From Streptomyces sp. NRRL F-6131 (lineage in GTDB: Bacteria; Actinomycetota; Actinomycetes; Streptomycetales; Streptomycetaceae), in the NCBI GenBank assembly GCA_000719695.1, contig JOHN01000021.1, forward strand, positions 1 through 64,000: a DNA stretch of 64,000 nt, written 5' to 3'. Below the pieces are notes generated by a model. The model was not told where the DNA came from. It saw nothing but the letters and a program-made list of their open reading frames with translations, and did not search any database. A program made the position numbers and the translations under genes. How positions within the stretch are numbered: the stretch's first letter is position 1; each line of letters opens with the position of its first letter. Shown here one piece after another: positions 36,114-43,705 of the stretch.

Positions 36114-36911
36114 GTGTACCGTTTTCTGCTCTCCCGGCGCTGGCTGATCACCCTGCTGATCGCCCTGCTGCTGATCCCCACGACGATCCGGCTGGGGTTC
36201 TGGCAGCTGCACCGCCACGAGGCACGGGTGGACCGCAACGAGCTGATCGCCCAGGCCCTCACCGACCGTCCCGTGCCGTTCGACACCCTGTCGCCCGAGC
36301 CCGGCTTCGCGGTCCCCAAGGGCCTCACCTGGCGTTCCGTGACGGCCACCGGGCAGTACGACACGGCGCACGAGTTCGTGGTCCGCAAGCGGACCGACTC
36401 CAGCGGCGACAAGATCGGCTACTTCGTGGTCACCCCGCTGGTGCTCGCCGACGGCCGCGGGAGCGTCCTGGTCAACCGCGGCTGGGTGGCCTCCGGAACC
36501 TCCGCCGTCGACTACCCGCAGGTCCCGGCGGCACCGGCCGGCCAGGTGACCCTGACCGGCCGGCTGCGCGCCGACGAGACCGCCACCGGCAGCATCAAGG
36601 ACCGGGCCGGACTGCCCGACCGGCAGTTCAACCTGATCAGCACCGCCCAGCAGGCGAAGGAGACCGGTGCCGCCCTGCTGGGCGGCTACCTGGAGCTCAC
36701 CGCCACCGAGCCGGCCCCGGCCGACCAGCCCGAGCTGCTGCCCGAGCCCAACCACTCCGACATCGGCCCGCACATGGCGTACGCGATCCAGTGGTGGCTG
36801 TTCACCGCGCTGATCCCGGTCGGGTTCGTGGTGATGGCGCGGCGCGAGGCCAAGGACCGCCGCAAGGATGCCGCCGAGGCCGAGGGCCTCACGGTCGCCG
36901 TCCCCGCCTAG
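36114..36911 (+). CDS. SURF1 family cytochrome oxidase assembly protein
   Basis: SURF1 helps assemble haem-copper cytochrome c oxidase. The 265-residue protein has an N-terminal membrane helix (about 9-28), a large extracytoplasmic domain with GFWQLHRHEAR and VNRGWVASG, and a C-terminal helix near 225-245 (AIQWWLFTALIPVGFVVM), the family topology. The start is uncertain: the GTG at 36114 (VYRFLLSRRW) gives the family N-terminus but lacks a good Shine-Dalgarno; GTG codons at 36090 and 36075 are alternatives. Confidence 0.9.
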   Translation: MYRFLLSRRWLITLLIALLLIPTTIRLGFWQLHRHEARVDRNELIAQALTDRPVPFDTLSPEPGFAVPKGLTWRSVTATGQYDTAHEFVVRKRTDSSGDKIGYFVVTPLVLADGRGSVLVNRGWVASGTSAVDYPQVPAAPAGQVTLTGRLRADETATGSIKDRAGLPDRQFNLISTAQQAKETGAALLGGYLELTATEPAPADQPELLPEPNHSDIGPHMAYAIQWWLFTALIPVGFVVMARREAKDRRKDAAEAEGLTVAVPA

Positions 36912-36946
36912 GGTCCGTCTTCCGGATCACGCCCGGCGGGCAGCGG

Positions 36947-37279
36947 TCAGAGCACGTCCGCCAGGTCGCGCAGCAGCCGGGCCTTGGCCCGGGCGCCGAC
37001 CACCGACTTCACCGGCTCGCCGCCGCGGAACACCATCAGCGTCGGCATCGACAGCACGCCGTAGGCCGCCTGGGTCTCCGGATTGCGGTCGACGTCCAGG
37101 CTGACCACGGTCAGCCGGTGCGCCTCCTCCCGGGCGATGTCCGCCAGGACCGGCACCATCTGGCGGCAGGGCGGGCACCAGTCCGCCGTGAAGTCCACCA
37201 GCACCGGTCCCTCGGCGGCCAGCACCTCGGCGGCGAAGGTCTCGTCCGTCACCGTCGTGACTCCCGCGATCCCCATCAT
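36947..37279 (-). CDS. trxA: Thioredoxin with WCPPC active site
   Basis: The 110-residue protein has the full thioredoxin fold (VLVDFTADWCPPCRQMVPVL, then cis-Pro in LSMPTLMVF). The active site reads W-C-P-P-C rather than the usual W-C-G-P-C, which should shift its redox potential. It is co-transcribed with a MerR regulator three bases upstream. I recall a similar MerR-trxA2 pair in S. coelicolor. Start is one of two adjacent ATGs at 37279 and 37276. Confidence 0.93.
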   Translation of the reverse strand: MMGIAGVTTVTDETFAAEVLAAEGPVLVDFTADWCPPCRQMVPVLADIAREEAHRLTVVSLDVDRNPETQAAYGVLSMPTLMVFRGGEPVKSVVGARAKARLLRDLADVL

Positions 37280-37282
37280 CTG

Positions 37283-37729
37283 CTACCTCGTCTCCCCTTC
37301 GATCCGGTCGGGGGCCGCCGACGCGGCCCACTCGCACTGCGGCGGCTCCGTGAGGGCCCCGGCGGCCAGCGCGTCGCGCTCCCGCTCGGCCCGGGCGAAC
37401 TGCTCGGACACCTGGGAGCGGACCTCCTGGAGCCGGGCGATGCAGTCGTCCAGTTCGGACAGCTTCTTCCGGTAGACCTCCAGCGAGGCCGGGCAGGAGT
37501 CGCCGTGCGGATGGCCCGCCTGCAGGCACTCGACGAACGGCCTGGTCTCCTCCAGGCCGAAGCCGAAGTCCTGCAGGGTGCGGATCTGCCGGAGCAGCCG
37601 CAGGTCCTCCTCGCCGTAGGCGCGGTACCCGTTGCCGGCCCGGCGGGCCGGGAGCAGCCCGAGCTGCTCGTAGTACCGCAGCGCCCGCGTGGTCGTCCCC
37701 GCCCGCTTCGCCAGTTCACCGATCCGCAT
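37283..37729 (-). CDS. MerR-family regulator of thioredoxin gene
   Basis: The 148-residue protein has the MerR winged helix (MRIGELAKRAGTTTRALRYYEQLGLL, GYRAYGEEDL) and a long dimerisation helix. Cysteines at about residues 68, 79, 95 and 132 could sense redox state or metal, with CPASLEVY resembling short MerR redox members. It precedes trxA by three bases, so it likely controls its own operon through the dyad at 37787-37802. Confidence 0.92.
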   Translation of the reverse strand: MRIGELAKRAGTTTRALRYYEQLGLLPARRAGNGYRAYGEEDLRLLRQIRTLQDFGFGLEETRPFVECLQAGHPHGDSCPASLEVYRKKLSELDDCIARLQEVRSQVSEQFARAERERDALAAGALTEPPQCEWAASAAPDRIEGETR

Positions 37730-37786
37730 GTCCGGACCCCGCCCTTCCGGCAGCCGTTCGAACGCCGCCGGGAACGACGGTAGACC

Positions 37787-37802
37787 TTGACGCCGACGTC
37801 AA
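37787..37802 (-). promoter_or_regulatory. MerR-type operator dyad
   Basis: TTGACG-CCGA-CGTCAA is a perfect 6-4-6 palindrome 58-73 bases upstream of the MerR gene. On the minus strand it overlaps a TTGACG -35-like hexamer, followed by TACCGT further down, as MerR promoters place the dyad between -35 and -10. Confidence 0.65.
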
Positions 37803-37872
37803 CGCCAGCGCCCGCGGCCCGGCCCGCCGGTGACCGGGGCCGGGCCGGGGGCCGGGCCGGGGGCCGGGCGGG

Positions 37873-38448
37873 TCAGTGCTGGGTGTTGTAGAAGCCGATC
37901 ACCACGGCCCCCCACCAGCCGACCTGCGAGATCAGGGCGGACGCCGCACCCCGGACGAGCAGCCGGGCCGGGGGCCGGCGCTCGCCGTAGGCCGCGAGCC
38001 GCCGGTGCAGGGTGGTGGCGTACACGCCGTTCAGGGCGATCACCAGCACCAGGAGGAGCTTGAGCTGCGTCAGCCCGGCGTCCAGGTGCGGCTCCAGCAG
38101 CGCACCGCTGAGCGTCAGCCCGAGCAGCCCGCCCCAGACCGGCACGTGCAGCGGGGAGGTGAAGTCGACCACCTCGCGCAGGCTGCGCCGGCCCAGCACC
38201 CAGAGCAGGCCGTAGTAGTCGATCGCCAGCACGGCCCCGAAGCCGACCACCAGCGCGGCCAGGTGACCGAAGAGCGCCACGGTGTGCAGCGTGGGATCGG
38301 TGTGCAGGTGCCCGGCGGTCCAGGCGCTGCTCCCCCAGAGCAGGCAGACGGCGGCGACGGCGCCGGCGACGCGGGTTCTGCGCGCGGCGTCCTCCGGCGC
38401 GTCCGCGGCTCCCCCCGGGGCCAGGACGGTCGGGTGGTACTCGGGCAT
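37873..38448 (-). CDS. Integral membrane protein, possibly iron-regulated
   Basis: I do not recognise this 191-residue protein. It has about five membrane segments (VAGAVAAVCLLWG, HTVALFGHLAALVVGFGAVLAIDYYGLLW, VPVWGGLLGLTLSGALL, LKLLLVLVIALNGVYA, WWGAVVIGFYN) and histidines in HLHTDPTLH and FTSPLHVPVW that might bind haem or metal. The ATG is 40 bases from an iron-box-like site, so expression may rise in iron shortage. Confidence 0.78.
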   Translation of the reverse strand: MPEYHPTVLAPGGAADAPEDAARRTRVAGAVAAVCLLWGSSAWTAGHLHTDPTLHTVALFGHLAALVVGFGAVLAIDYYGLLWVLGRRSLREVVDFTSPLHVPVWGGLLGLTLSGALLEPHLDAGLTQLKLLLVLVIALNGVYATTLHRRLAAYGERRPPARLLVRGAASALISQVGWWGAVVIGFYNTQH

Positions 38449-38487
38449 GACGACTCCGTGATCGAGGGGAGGGCGGCTGAAGCAAGG

Positions 38488-38506
38488 GTAGGTTTGCCTA
38501 ACTTTT
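38488..38506 (-). promoter_or_regulatory. DmdR1/IdeR-type iron box
   Basis: On the minus strand AAAAGTTAGGCAAACCTAC matches the DtxR/IdeR consensus TTAGGTTAGGCTAACCTAA at 15 of 19 positions, with the central GTTAGGC-AACCTA core intact. It lies 40-58 bases before the membrane protein start and 114 bases before the divergent SDR start. Confidence 0.72.
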
Positions 38507-38619
38507 GTACCGCCGTCAACTTTCGGCCAAGGATCGTGATGATTCGGCCACGGACCAGCCGGTCGGCGCCGTCGCGCCCCGCTACCCGCCGTCCGGGGCC
38601 ACCGGGCAGGATGGCTCCC

Positions 38620-39393
38620 ATGGATCTTGGACTGCAGAACAAGGTGTACGTGGTCACCGGCGCGACCCGGGGCCTGGGGCTGGCGACCGCGCGCGAACTC
38701 GCCGCCGACGGCGCCCGGGTGCTGGTCACCGGCCGCGGCGCGCCGGCCGTGGACGCCGCCGTCGCCGAACTCGCCGCCCTCGGCGGCGGGACCGACGCGG
38801 TGCACGGGCTGGTCGCCGACAACGCCGACCCGGGGACCGCCGACCGGCTGGTCGCCGCCGCCGTCGAGCGCTTCGGCCGGCTCGACGGCATCCTGATCAG
38901 CGTCGGCGGACCGCAGGCCGGACCGGTCGTCAGCACCCCCGAGGAGGCGTGGCGGGACGCCTTCGAGTCGGTCTTCCTCGGCGCCCTGCGGATCGCCCGC
39001 GCCGCCGCCGGGGCACTCGGCGAGGGCGGCGTGATCGGCTTCGTGCTCTCCGCGTCCGTCCGCCAGCCGATCCCCGGCCTCGGCATCTCCAACGGTCTGC
39101 GCCCGGGCCTGGCGATGGCGGCCAAGTCGCTGGCCGACGAGCTCGGGCCGCGCGGCATCCGGGTGGTCGGCCTGCTCCCGGCCCGGATCGACACCGACCG
39201 GGTCCGCGAGCTGGACGCGCTCGGCGGCGACGCGGAGGCCGCCCGCGCCCACCACAGCGCCGCGATCCCGCTCGGCCGCTACGGCACCCCGGAGGAGTTC
39301 GGTAGGGTCGCCGCCTTCCTGCTCTCCCCCGCCGCCTCCTATCTCACCGGCGTGATGGTCCCGGTGGACGGCGGCGCCCTGCGCGGGCTCTGA
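38620..39393 (+). CDS. SDR family oxidoreductase lacking the usual YxxxK
   Basis: The 257-residue protein has the SDR cofactor motif TGATRGLG and a C-terminal TGVMVPVDGG typical of FabG-like reductases. The NAG motif is replaced by VGG, and where classical SDRs have YxxSK it reads SNGLRPGLAMAAKSLADELG, with no catalytic tyrosine in register. A branch of FabG-like SDRs shares this SN.LRPG form. The ATG at 38620 has AGGA eight bases upstream. It is divergent from the membrane protein across the iron box. Confidence 0.9.
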   Translation: MDLGLQNKVYVVTGATRGLGLATARELAADGARVLVTGRGAPAVDAAVAELAALGGGTDAVHGLVADNADPGTADRLVAAAVERFGRLDGILISVGGPQAGPVVSTPEEAWRDAFESVFLGALRIARAAAGALGEGGVIGFVLSASVRQPIPGLGISNGLRPGLAMAAKSLADELGPRGIRVVGLLPARIDTDRVRELDALGGDAEAARAHHSAAIPLGRYGTPEEFGRVAAFLLSPAASYLTGVMVPVDGGALRGL

Positions 39394-39433
39394 CGCCTGG
39401 ACACAGGCGGCGCGCTGCGCGGACTCTGACGCC
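39370..39433. repeat. 28-bp direct duplication of SDR 3' end
   Basis: The last 24 coding bases and TGA of the SDR gene plus ACGCC (39370-39397) recur at 39406-39433 with two mismatches, after an 8-base spacer. Confidence 0.85.
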
Positions 39434-39533
39434 GAGGCGCATCGGAGCACCGGCCCGGCGTGCGGCCCTCGACCGCGCCCCTCGGCCGGGGTCAGCGCCC
39501 CGGACCGGGGGCCCGGGGCGGACCCCGGCCGGG

Positions 39534-40175
39534 TCAGACCACGCGTGACTGCTTGCGCCGGCGGTGCTGCCGTCCGGTGACCTCCGGCCGGGCCGCGACC
39601 ACCCGGATCCGCAGGTCCGCCGGCAGCTCCGGCAGCCCCAGACTGGCCCGCGCCCCGGTGCGCGGGCCGGTCTCGAAGTGCTCGGCGAGCGCGGCCGGAT
39701 CACCGCCCGGGGTCATCCGGACGGCCGCCCGCAACCGGGGGTGCCGTCGCCCGCGGACCAGCCGGACGCCCACCCGCTCGACCTCCGGCAGGGTGACCGC
39801 ACCGGTCTCCACGGCCTCCTCCAGCGCCCTGGTCCGCAGCCGGAGCCGCAGCCCCGGCACCCCGGGCGTCGGCAGGGCGACGGTCGTGGGGCCGCTGCGA
39901 CGCAGCTGTGCCACCAGCCACCAGGCGGTGCCCACGACCACCACGGCCAGCCCGGCGATCACCACCGGCCACCACCAGGTCCCGCCGGTCCACCGGGTGC
40001 GCGAGCCCGCGCTCACCACCGGCCGGTCGGGCGAGGTGAGCGGCCACCAGGACGGCGGGTCGACGCCGAGGTGCCCGTACAGATCGAGCCCGCCCGCCAG
40101 CACCAGCACGCCGGACGCCAGCAGCACCGCCCCGACCACCCCCAGCAGCAGCCGGTTGACCGTCGCCCGGCTCAC
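39534..40175 (-). CDS. amaP: AmaP-like alkaline shock membrane anchor protein
   Basis: The 213-residue protein has two membrane helices (about 8-30 and 70-92) and a soluble C-terminal domain with strands resembling Asp23-binding AmaP. AmaP anchors Asp23 to the membrane in Firmicutes. The GTG start overlaps the upstream DUF6286 stop by 4 bp (GTGA), and this is the last gene of the Asp23 operon. The C-terminus is basic (RQHRRRKQSRVV). Confidence 0.85.
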   Translation of the reverse strand: MSRATVNRLLLGVVGAVLLASGVLVLAGGLDLYGHLGVDPPSWWPLTSPDRPVVSAGSRTRWTGGTWWWPVVIAGLAVVVVGTAWWLVAQLRRSGPTTVALPTPGVPGLRLRLRTRALEEAVETGAVTLPEVERVGVRLVRGRRHPRLRAAVRMTPGGDPAALAEHFETGPRTGARASLGLPELPADLRIRVVAARPEVTGRQHRRRKQSRVV

Positions 40176-40948
40176 CCGCCGTCACCGCCCTCCGTCGAAC
40201 CTTCGGGACCGACGGGACCGACGGGACCGGCCGGACCGGCCGGACCGGCGGGGCCCGCCGTGCCGGCCGTTTCGGCGTCGGCCCGCGCGCGCCTGCGGCG
40301 GCCCGCCGTCCGGACGTCCAGCCGCAGCGGCCGGGCCAGCGTCACGGTCGCCAGCTCCGTGCGCAACCGCCGCTCCACCGAGGCCGGATCGGCCGGGCCG
40401 ACGAGCGCGATCCGCACCCGGCGCCGGTTGATCCGCACCTTGAGGTGCTCGACGCCCGGCAGCAGCGCGGCCCGGTCGGCGAGCAGGGCGGCCACCCCGG
40501 ACCGGTCGATGGCCGCCGCGGTGTCCCCGTGCGGGCGCAGGGGCAGCCAGCGGTTCAGCCCGGGGGCGAGCGCCAGCCAGAGCAGCCACCCGCCGAGCAG
40601 CGTGGCCGCGCCGGCGCCCAGCAGCACCGCGAGGTCGTCGAGGTGCCGGGTGGCCAGTTCGTCGGCGAGCTCCGCGCGCCACCTCCGGGCCGGGTGCCCG
40701 GTCCGCACGGCCACCACGTCGTACAGCAGGGCCACGGCGAGCACCAGCAGCAGGGTCGCCACCACGGCGGCGGCCGTGGTGCGCGGCGCGCGCAACCGCG
40801 GCACCTTCACCCCCGGCTCCTCGGCCGGCGGCGCCACGTCGACCTGCTCCCCCACCGAGCGCTCCCCGACCGGGTCCTCCCCGACCAGGCGCTTCCCGGC
40901 GAGGTGCTCCCCGACCGCAGGCCGCCCGGCCGGGGGCTCCTCGCTCAT
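40172..40948 (-). CDS. DUF6286 membrane protein with collagen-like tail
   Basis: The 258-residue protein has an imperfect repeat at its N-terminus (VGEHLAGKRLVGEDPVGE), two membrane helices (about 56-78 and 105-128), an Asp23-like soluble domain, and a C-terminal tail of Gly-Pro-Xaa/Gly-Xaa-Pro triplets (GPAGPAGPAGPVGPVGPEG). Such proteins occur in Asp23/AmaP operons of streptomycetes. The chosen ATG at 40948 has GGAGG about seven bases upstream and overlaps the stop of the 81-residue gene by 4 bp. Confidence 0.83.
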   Translation of the reverse strand: MSEEPPAGRPAVGEHLAGKRLVGEDPVGERSVGEQVDVAPPAEEPGVKVPRLRAPRTTAAAVVATLLLVLAVALLYDVVAVRTGHPARRWRAELADELATRHLDDLAVLLGAGAATLLGGWLLWLALAPGLNRWLPLRPHGDTAAAIDRSGVAALLADRAALLPGVEHLKVRINRRRVRIALVGPADPASVERRLRTELATVTLARPLRLDVRTAGRRRRARADAETAGTAGPAGPAGPAGPVGPVGPEGSTEGGDGG

Positions 40949-41190
40949 GACCGCCCCTCCGCCCCCGGCCGGCCGACCCGGCGCGCCACGGCCGGCGCCC
41001 TCCGCACGACGGGGCCGGTCATCCAGCAACCGCCGTGACAGGCCGGTCCGAGGGCCTGGCCGGGCCGGCCGTGCTTCCAGCCCGGCCCGGTGGACCCCCC
41101 GCAGCGCCCGCCGCCGGGGACCCAGCCGTCTCGCCGGCCCACCCCGGCCCGCCAGCTGCTCGTCCTGCTCGTCCCGCTCGCCCCGCTCAT
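40945..41190 (-). CDS. Unrecognised 81-aa protein inside Asp23 operon
   Basis: This 81-residue reading frame starts at the ATG in ATGA shared with the stop of the preceding Asp23-like gene, and ends in ATGA shared with the DUF6286 start. Double translational coupling is the main evidence that it is real. The product is Gly/Arg rich with three cysteines (CGG, CHGGC) and no membrane helix (RAGVGRRDGWVPGGGRCGG, GPACHGGCWMTG). No family was recognised. If it is not translated, this stretch is a 238-base gap in an otherwise gapless operon. Confidence 0.5.
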   Translation of the reverse strand: MSGASGTSRTSSWRAGVGRRDGWVPGGGRCGGSTGPGWKHGRPGQALGPACHGGCWMTGPVVRRAPAVARRVGRPGAEGRS

Positions 41191-41546
41191 CCCGCCACCT
41201 CCGGCACCAGGTGCTCGATCACCACGACGACCTCGGCCACCCTGGTCCCGGTCAGCGCCCGGACGTCGGCGGTGATCCGGTCCTGGACGGCCCGGGCGAG
41301 AGCGGTGAGGTCGGCGGGGAAGGGCAGGTCGACGGCCACCCGGACGGTGACCGGGGCGCTCGGCGCGGCCTGCCCGCCCACCGAGACCGTCGGCGGCCCG
41401 CCGCGCCCGGTCCGGCCGCGCCAGGCCTCGGCGAGCGCCTCGCGGGCGGCCCGGGCGGCGATCCGGGCGTACACGCGGTCCGCGATCCGCAGCCGGCCGC
41501 GCGCGCCGGGCTCCCGCTGGGCGGGCGCCGGGACGAGGGCGGCCAT
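41187..41546 (-). CDS. Asp23/Gls24-type envelope stress protein (short)
   Basis: The 119-residue protein has the Asp23 core (VTVRVAVDLPFPADLTALARAVQDRITADVRALTG and VAEVVVVIEHL) with an N-terminal helical part (RIADRVYARIAARAAREALAEA). The ATG overlaps the DUF2273 stop by one base (TGATG). It probably joins the membrane-associated Asp23 assembly. Confidence 0.85.
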   Translation of the reverse strand: MAALVPAPAQREPGARGRLRIADRVYARIAARAAREALAEAWRGRTGRGGPPTVSVGGQAAPSAPVTVRVAVDLPFPADLTALARAVQDRITADVRALTGTRVAEVVVVIEHLVPEVAG

Positions 41547-41737
41547 CAACGCCGCCGGTCGCGGCCGCGGAGCAGGTCACCGAGTTCGCCGAGCTCGATG
41601 TCGCCCTCCAGCAGACGGCCGACCACGAATCCGACCACCCCGAGCGCGGCCACCAGCAGGAAGGCCGCGAACCCGCCGAAGTAGCCGGCGAAGCCCAGGG
41701 CCATTCCCACCACCAGACCGACGATGGCCAGGTTCAT
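41546..41737 (-). CDS. DUF2273 small membrane protein
   Basis: The 63-residue protein consists of two hydrophobic helices (MNLAIVGLVVGMALGF and GGFAAFLLVAALGVVGFVVGRLL) and a charged tail (EGDIELGELGDLLRGRDRRR), as in DUF2273 proteins of Asp23 operons. GAGGTGG precedes the chosen ATG at 41737. Confidence 0.88.
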   Translation of the reverse strand: MNLAIVGLVVGMALGFAGYFGGFAAFLLVAALGVVGFVVGRLLEGDIELGELGDLLRGRDRRR

Positions 41738-41764
41738 GCGTTCCACCTCGTCTTCCGCTGCGGA

Positions 41765-42268
41765 CTACTTCAGCTTGGGTCGCTGCCCCGAGGAGGGGGC
41801 CTCCTCTTCCTCCTCCACGACGTCGGGCTCGTCGGGCAGGTGGACGTCGTTGACGGCGATGTTGACCTCGACGACCTCCAGCCCGGTCATCCGCTCGACC
41901 GCGTCGATGATGTTCTCCCGCACCTGGCGGGCGAGTTCCGGGATGACGACGCCGTACTCGACGACCAGCGCGATGTCGATGGCGGTCTGCTTCTCCCCCA
42001 CCTCGGCCTTGATGCCGCGCCCGATGCTGCTCCGCCCGCCGGGGACCCGGTCGCGCATCGCGCCGAAGGTGCGGGCGAGGCCGGAGCCGAGGGCGTGGAT
42101 GCCGCTGACCTCGCGCGCGGCCATCCCGGCGATCTTCTCGACCACGCCGACGGCCAGCGCGGTGCGGCCGCGGTCGCCGACCAACGCACTGTCCGCGCCC
42201 GTCGAGGACGCGGCGGCACCGACCGAGGGGTTCTTGTGCAGGGTGGCGGGCGTCGGAGTGTCAGACAT
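41765..42268 (-). CDS. Asp23/Gls24 family envelope stress response protein
   Basis: The 167-residue protein has the Asp23 domain (ALAVGVVEKIAGMAAREVSGIHALG, IDIALVVEYGVVIPELARQVRENI, TGLEVVEVNIAVNDVHLP) and an acidic tail (VVEEEEEAPS). It is the first gene of a six-gene operon that also encodes DUF2273, a second Asp23-like protein, the 81-aa protein, DUF6286 and AmaP-like proteins. Members form membrane-proximal scaffolds in envelope stress. Confidence 0.93.
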   Translation of the reverse strand: MSDTPTPATLHKNPSVGAAASSTGADSALVGDRGRTALAVGVVEKIAGMAAREVSGIHALGSGLARTFGAMRDRVPGGRSSIGRGIKAEVGEKQTAIDIALVVEYGVVIPELARQVRENIIDAVERMTGLEVVEVNIAVNDVHLPDEPDVVEEEEEAPSSGQRPKLK

Positions 42269-42369
42269 GGCTCATCTCCCGTTGTGCGGCTCCAGCTATA
42301 TCGCAAATCGCTCCAACTCTGGCATTTCGCCACGATTTCCGCTCCCGGAGCAGTCCGACGGCCGCCACG

Positions 42370-42420
42370 CCGAGGGGCCCGGCCCCGTGGGTGGTGTCCC
42401 CACGGGGCCGGGCCCCTCGG
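42370..42420 (-). terminator. Terminator of enoyl-CoA hydratase gene
   Basis: A perfect 21-bp stem (42370-42390 with 42400-42420) with a nine-base loop begins 14 bases after the hydratase stop and insulates the Asp23 operon promoter. Confidence 0.9.
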
Positions 42421-42433
42421 TGCGGTCCGGCGG

Positions 42434-43240
42434 TCAGTCGCCGATGCCGGCCAGGTCGCGCAGGCGGCGGGCCTGGGCCGCCCGTTCGGCCGTGCGCTGC
42501 TCGTCGTAGGAGCGACCGGCGGCGCCCTGGAGGAGGGCCTTGGTCTCGATGACGGCGTTGCGCGGCGCGGCGAGCAGGGCGGCGGCCAGCTCGCGGGCGG
42601 CGGTGTCCAGCTCGGCGGCCGGGACGGCCAGGTTGGCCAGGCCGATCGCGGTGGCCTCCGCGGCGCCGACCCAGCGGCCGGTGGCGCAGATCTCCAGCGC
42701 CCGGGCGTAGCCGACCAGGTCGGTCAGCGGCTTGGTGCCGCCGAGGTCGGGGACGAGGCCGAGCGAGGTCTCCTTCATGGAGAACTGGACGTCCTCGGCG
42801 ACCACCCGCAGGTCGCAGCCGAGGGCGAGCTGGAAGCCCGCGCCGACGGCGTGGCCCTGGACGGCGGCGACGGTCACCAGGTCGGGCCGGCGCCACCAGG
42901 TGAAGGCCTCCTGGTAGCCGGCGATGGTCCCGTCGAGCTCCTTGTCCTCCGCCGCGGCCAGCTGGAGGAAGCTGGGCTCGCCGGGGATGCCCTCGGGGGA
43001 GAACATCGCGCGGTCGAGGCCCGCGGAGAAGGAGACGCCCTCGGCACGGAGCAGCACCACCCGGACGGTCCCGGGCAGCTCGCGGCCGACGGCGGTGAGG
43101 GCGCGCCACATGGCGGGCGACTGGGCGTTGCGTCGCCCGGGCTGACAGAGGGTGACGACGGCGAGGTCACCGTCGATCTCCAGGCGGACGCCGTCCTGCT
43201 CCCGGTTCGGGGTCTGCGGATCGGTGACGGGAGCGGTCAT
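42434..43240 (-). CDS. Enoyl-CoA hydratase/isomerase family protein
   Basis: The 268-residue crotonase-fold protein has the oxyanion-hole segments (VSFSAGLDRAMF near 70 and AVGAGFQLALGCDLRV near 122) and ETSLGLVPDLGGTKPL carrying the second catalytic region. The first glutamate of hydratases is placed differently, so hydratase, isomerase or other crotonase chemistry cannot be separated by eye. It is not beside other beta-oxidation genes. Confidence 0.9.
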   Translation of the reverse strand: MTAPVTDPQTPNREQDGVRLEIDGDLAVVTLCQPGRRNAQSPAMWRALTAVGRELPGTVRVVLLRAEGVSFSAGLDRAMFSPEGIPGEPSFLQLAAAEDKELDGTIAGYQEAFTWWRRPDLVTVAAVQGHAVGAGFQLALGCDLRVVAEDVQFSMKETSLGLVPDLGGTKPLTDLVGYARALEICATGRWVGAAEATAIGLANLAVPAAELDTAARELAAALLAAPRNAVIETKALLQGAAGRSYDEQRTAERAAQARRLRDLAGIGD

Positions 43241-43471
43241 GCGGGAACCTCCGGTGGCGAGGGTGCTTGGCTACCGGAGAGTAACAAAACTGGTGGCGCA
43301 GCGGCAGGGGCCGGTCGACGGACATCGCGCGACGCCGGCGACCGGGTCACGACCGGGTCGCGACATGACGATCGGCGGCCGGTCCAGTCCGGCCGGGGGC
43401 GGGCGATCGACGGTCGCCTCCCCGGTCGGCGCCCTGCCGCCGAGTCATCCGTCCGATGAAATGACGGAGCG

Positions 43472-43705
43472 TCAGGAATGAGCCCCGGCAGTAGCTTTGT
43501 TCTTGCCCCGCGTGGCACCGCCGCGGCCCCGGAGGATCACCCCGGATTCGCTCAGCATTCGGTGCACGAAGCCGTACGAGCGACCGGTCTCCTCCGCGAG
43601 GGCACGAATGCTGGCCCCGGAGTCGTACTTCTTCTTGAGATCGGCCGCGAGCTTCTCACGCGCGGCACCGGTCACCCGGCTGCCCTTTTTCAGAGTCTCG
43701 GCCAC
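43472..43705 (-). CDS. gbn: Gbn-like nucleoid-associated protein
   Basis: The 77-residue protein is basic with a helix-turn-helix (YDSGASIRALAEETGRSYGFVHRMLSESG) and tail GRGGATRGKNK. It matches my memory of Gbn (SCO1839), a small actinobacterial signature protein that coats DNA with a preference for GATC. GAGGAGG lies six bases before the GTG at 43705 and fixes the start; the frame is open to 43831 but without support. Its upstream region has four GATC sites. Confidence 0.85.
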   Translation of the reverse strand: MAETLKKGSRVTGAAREKLAADLKKKYDSGASIRALAEETGRSYGFVHRMLSESGVILRGRGGATRGKNKATAGAHS

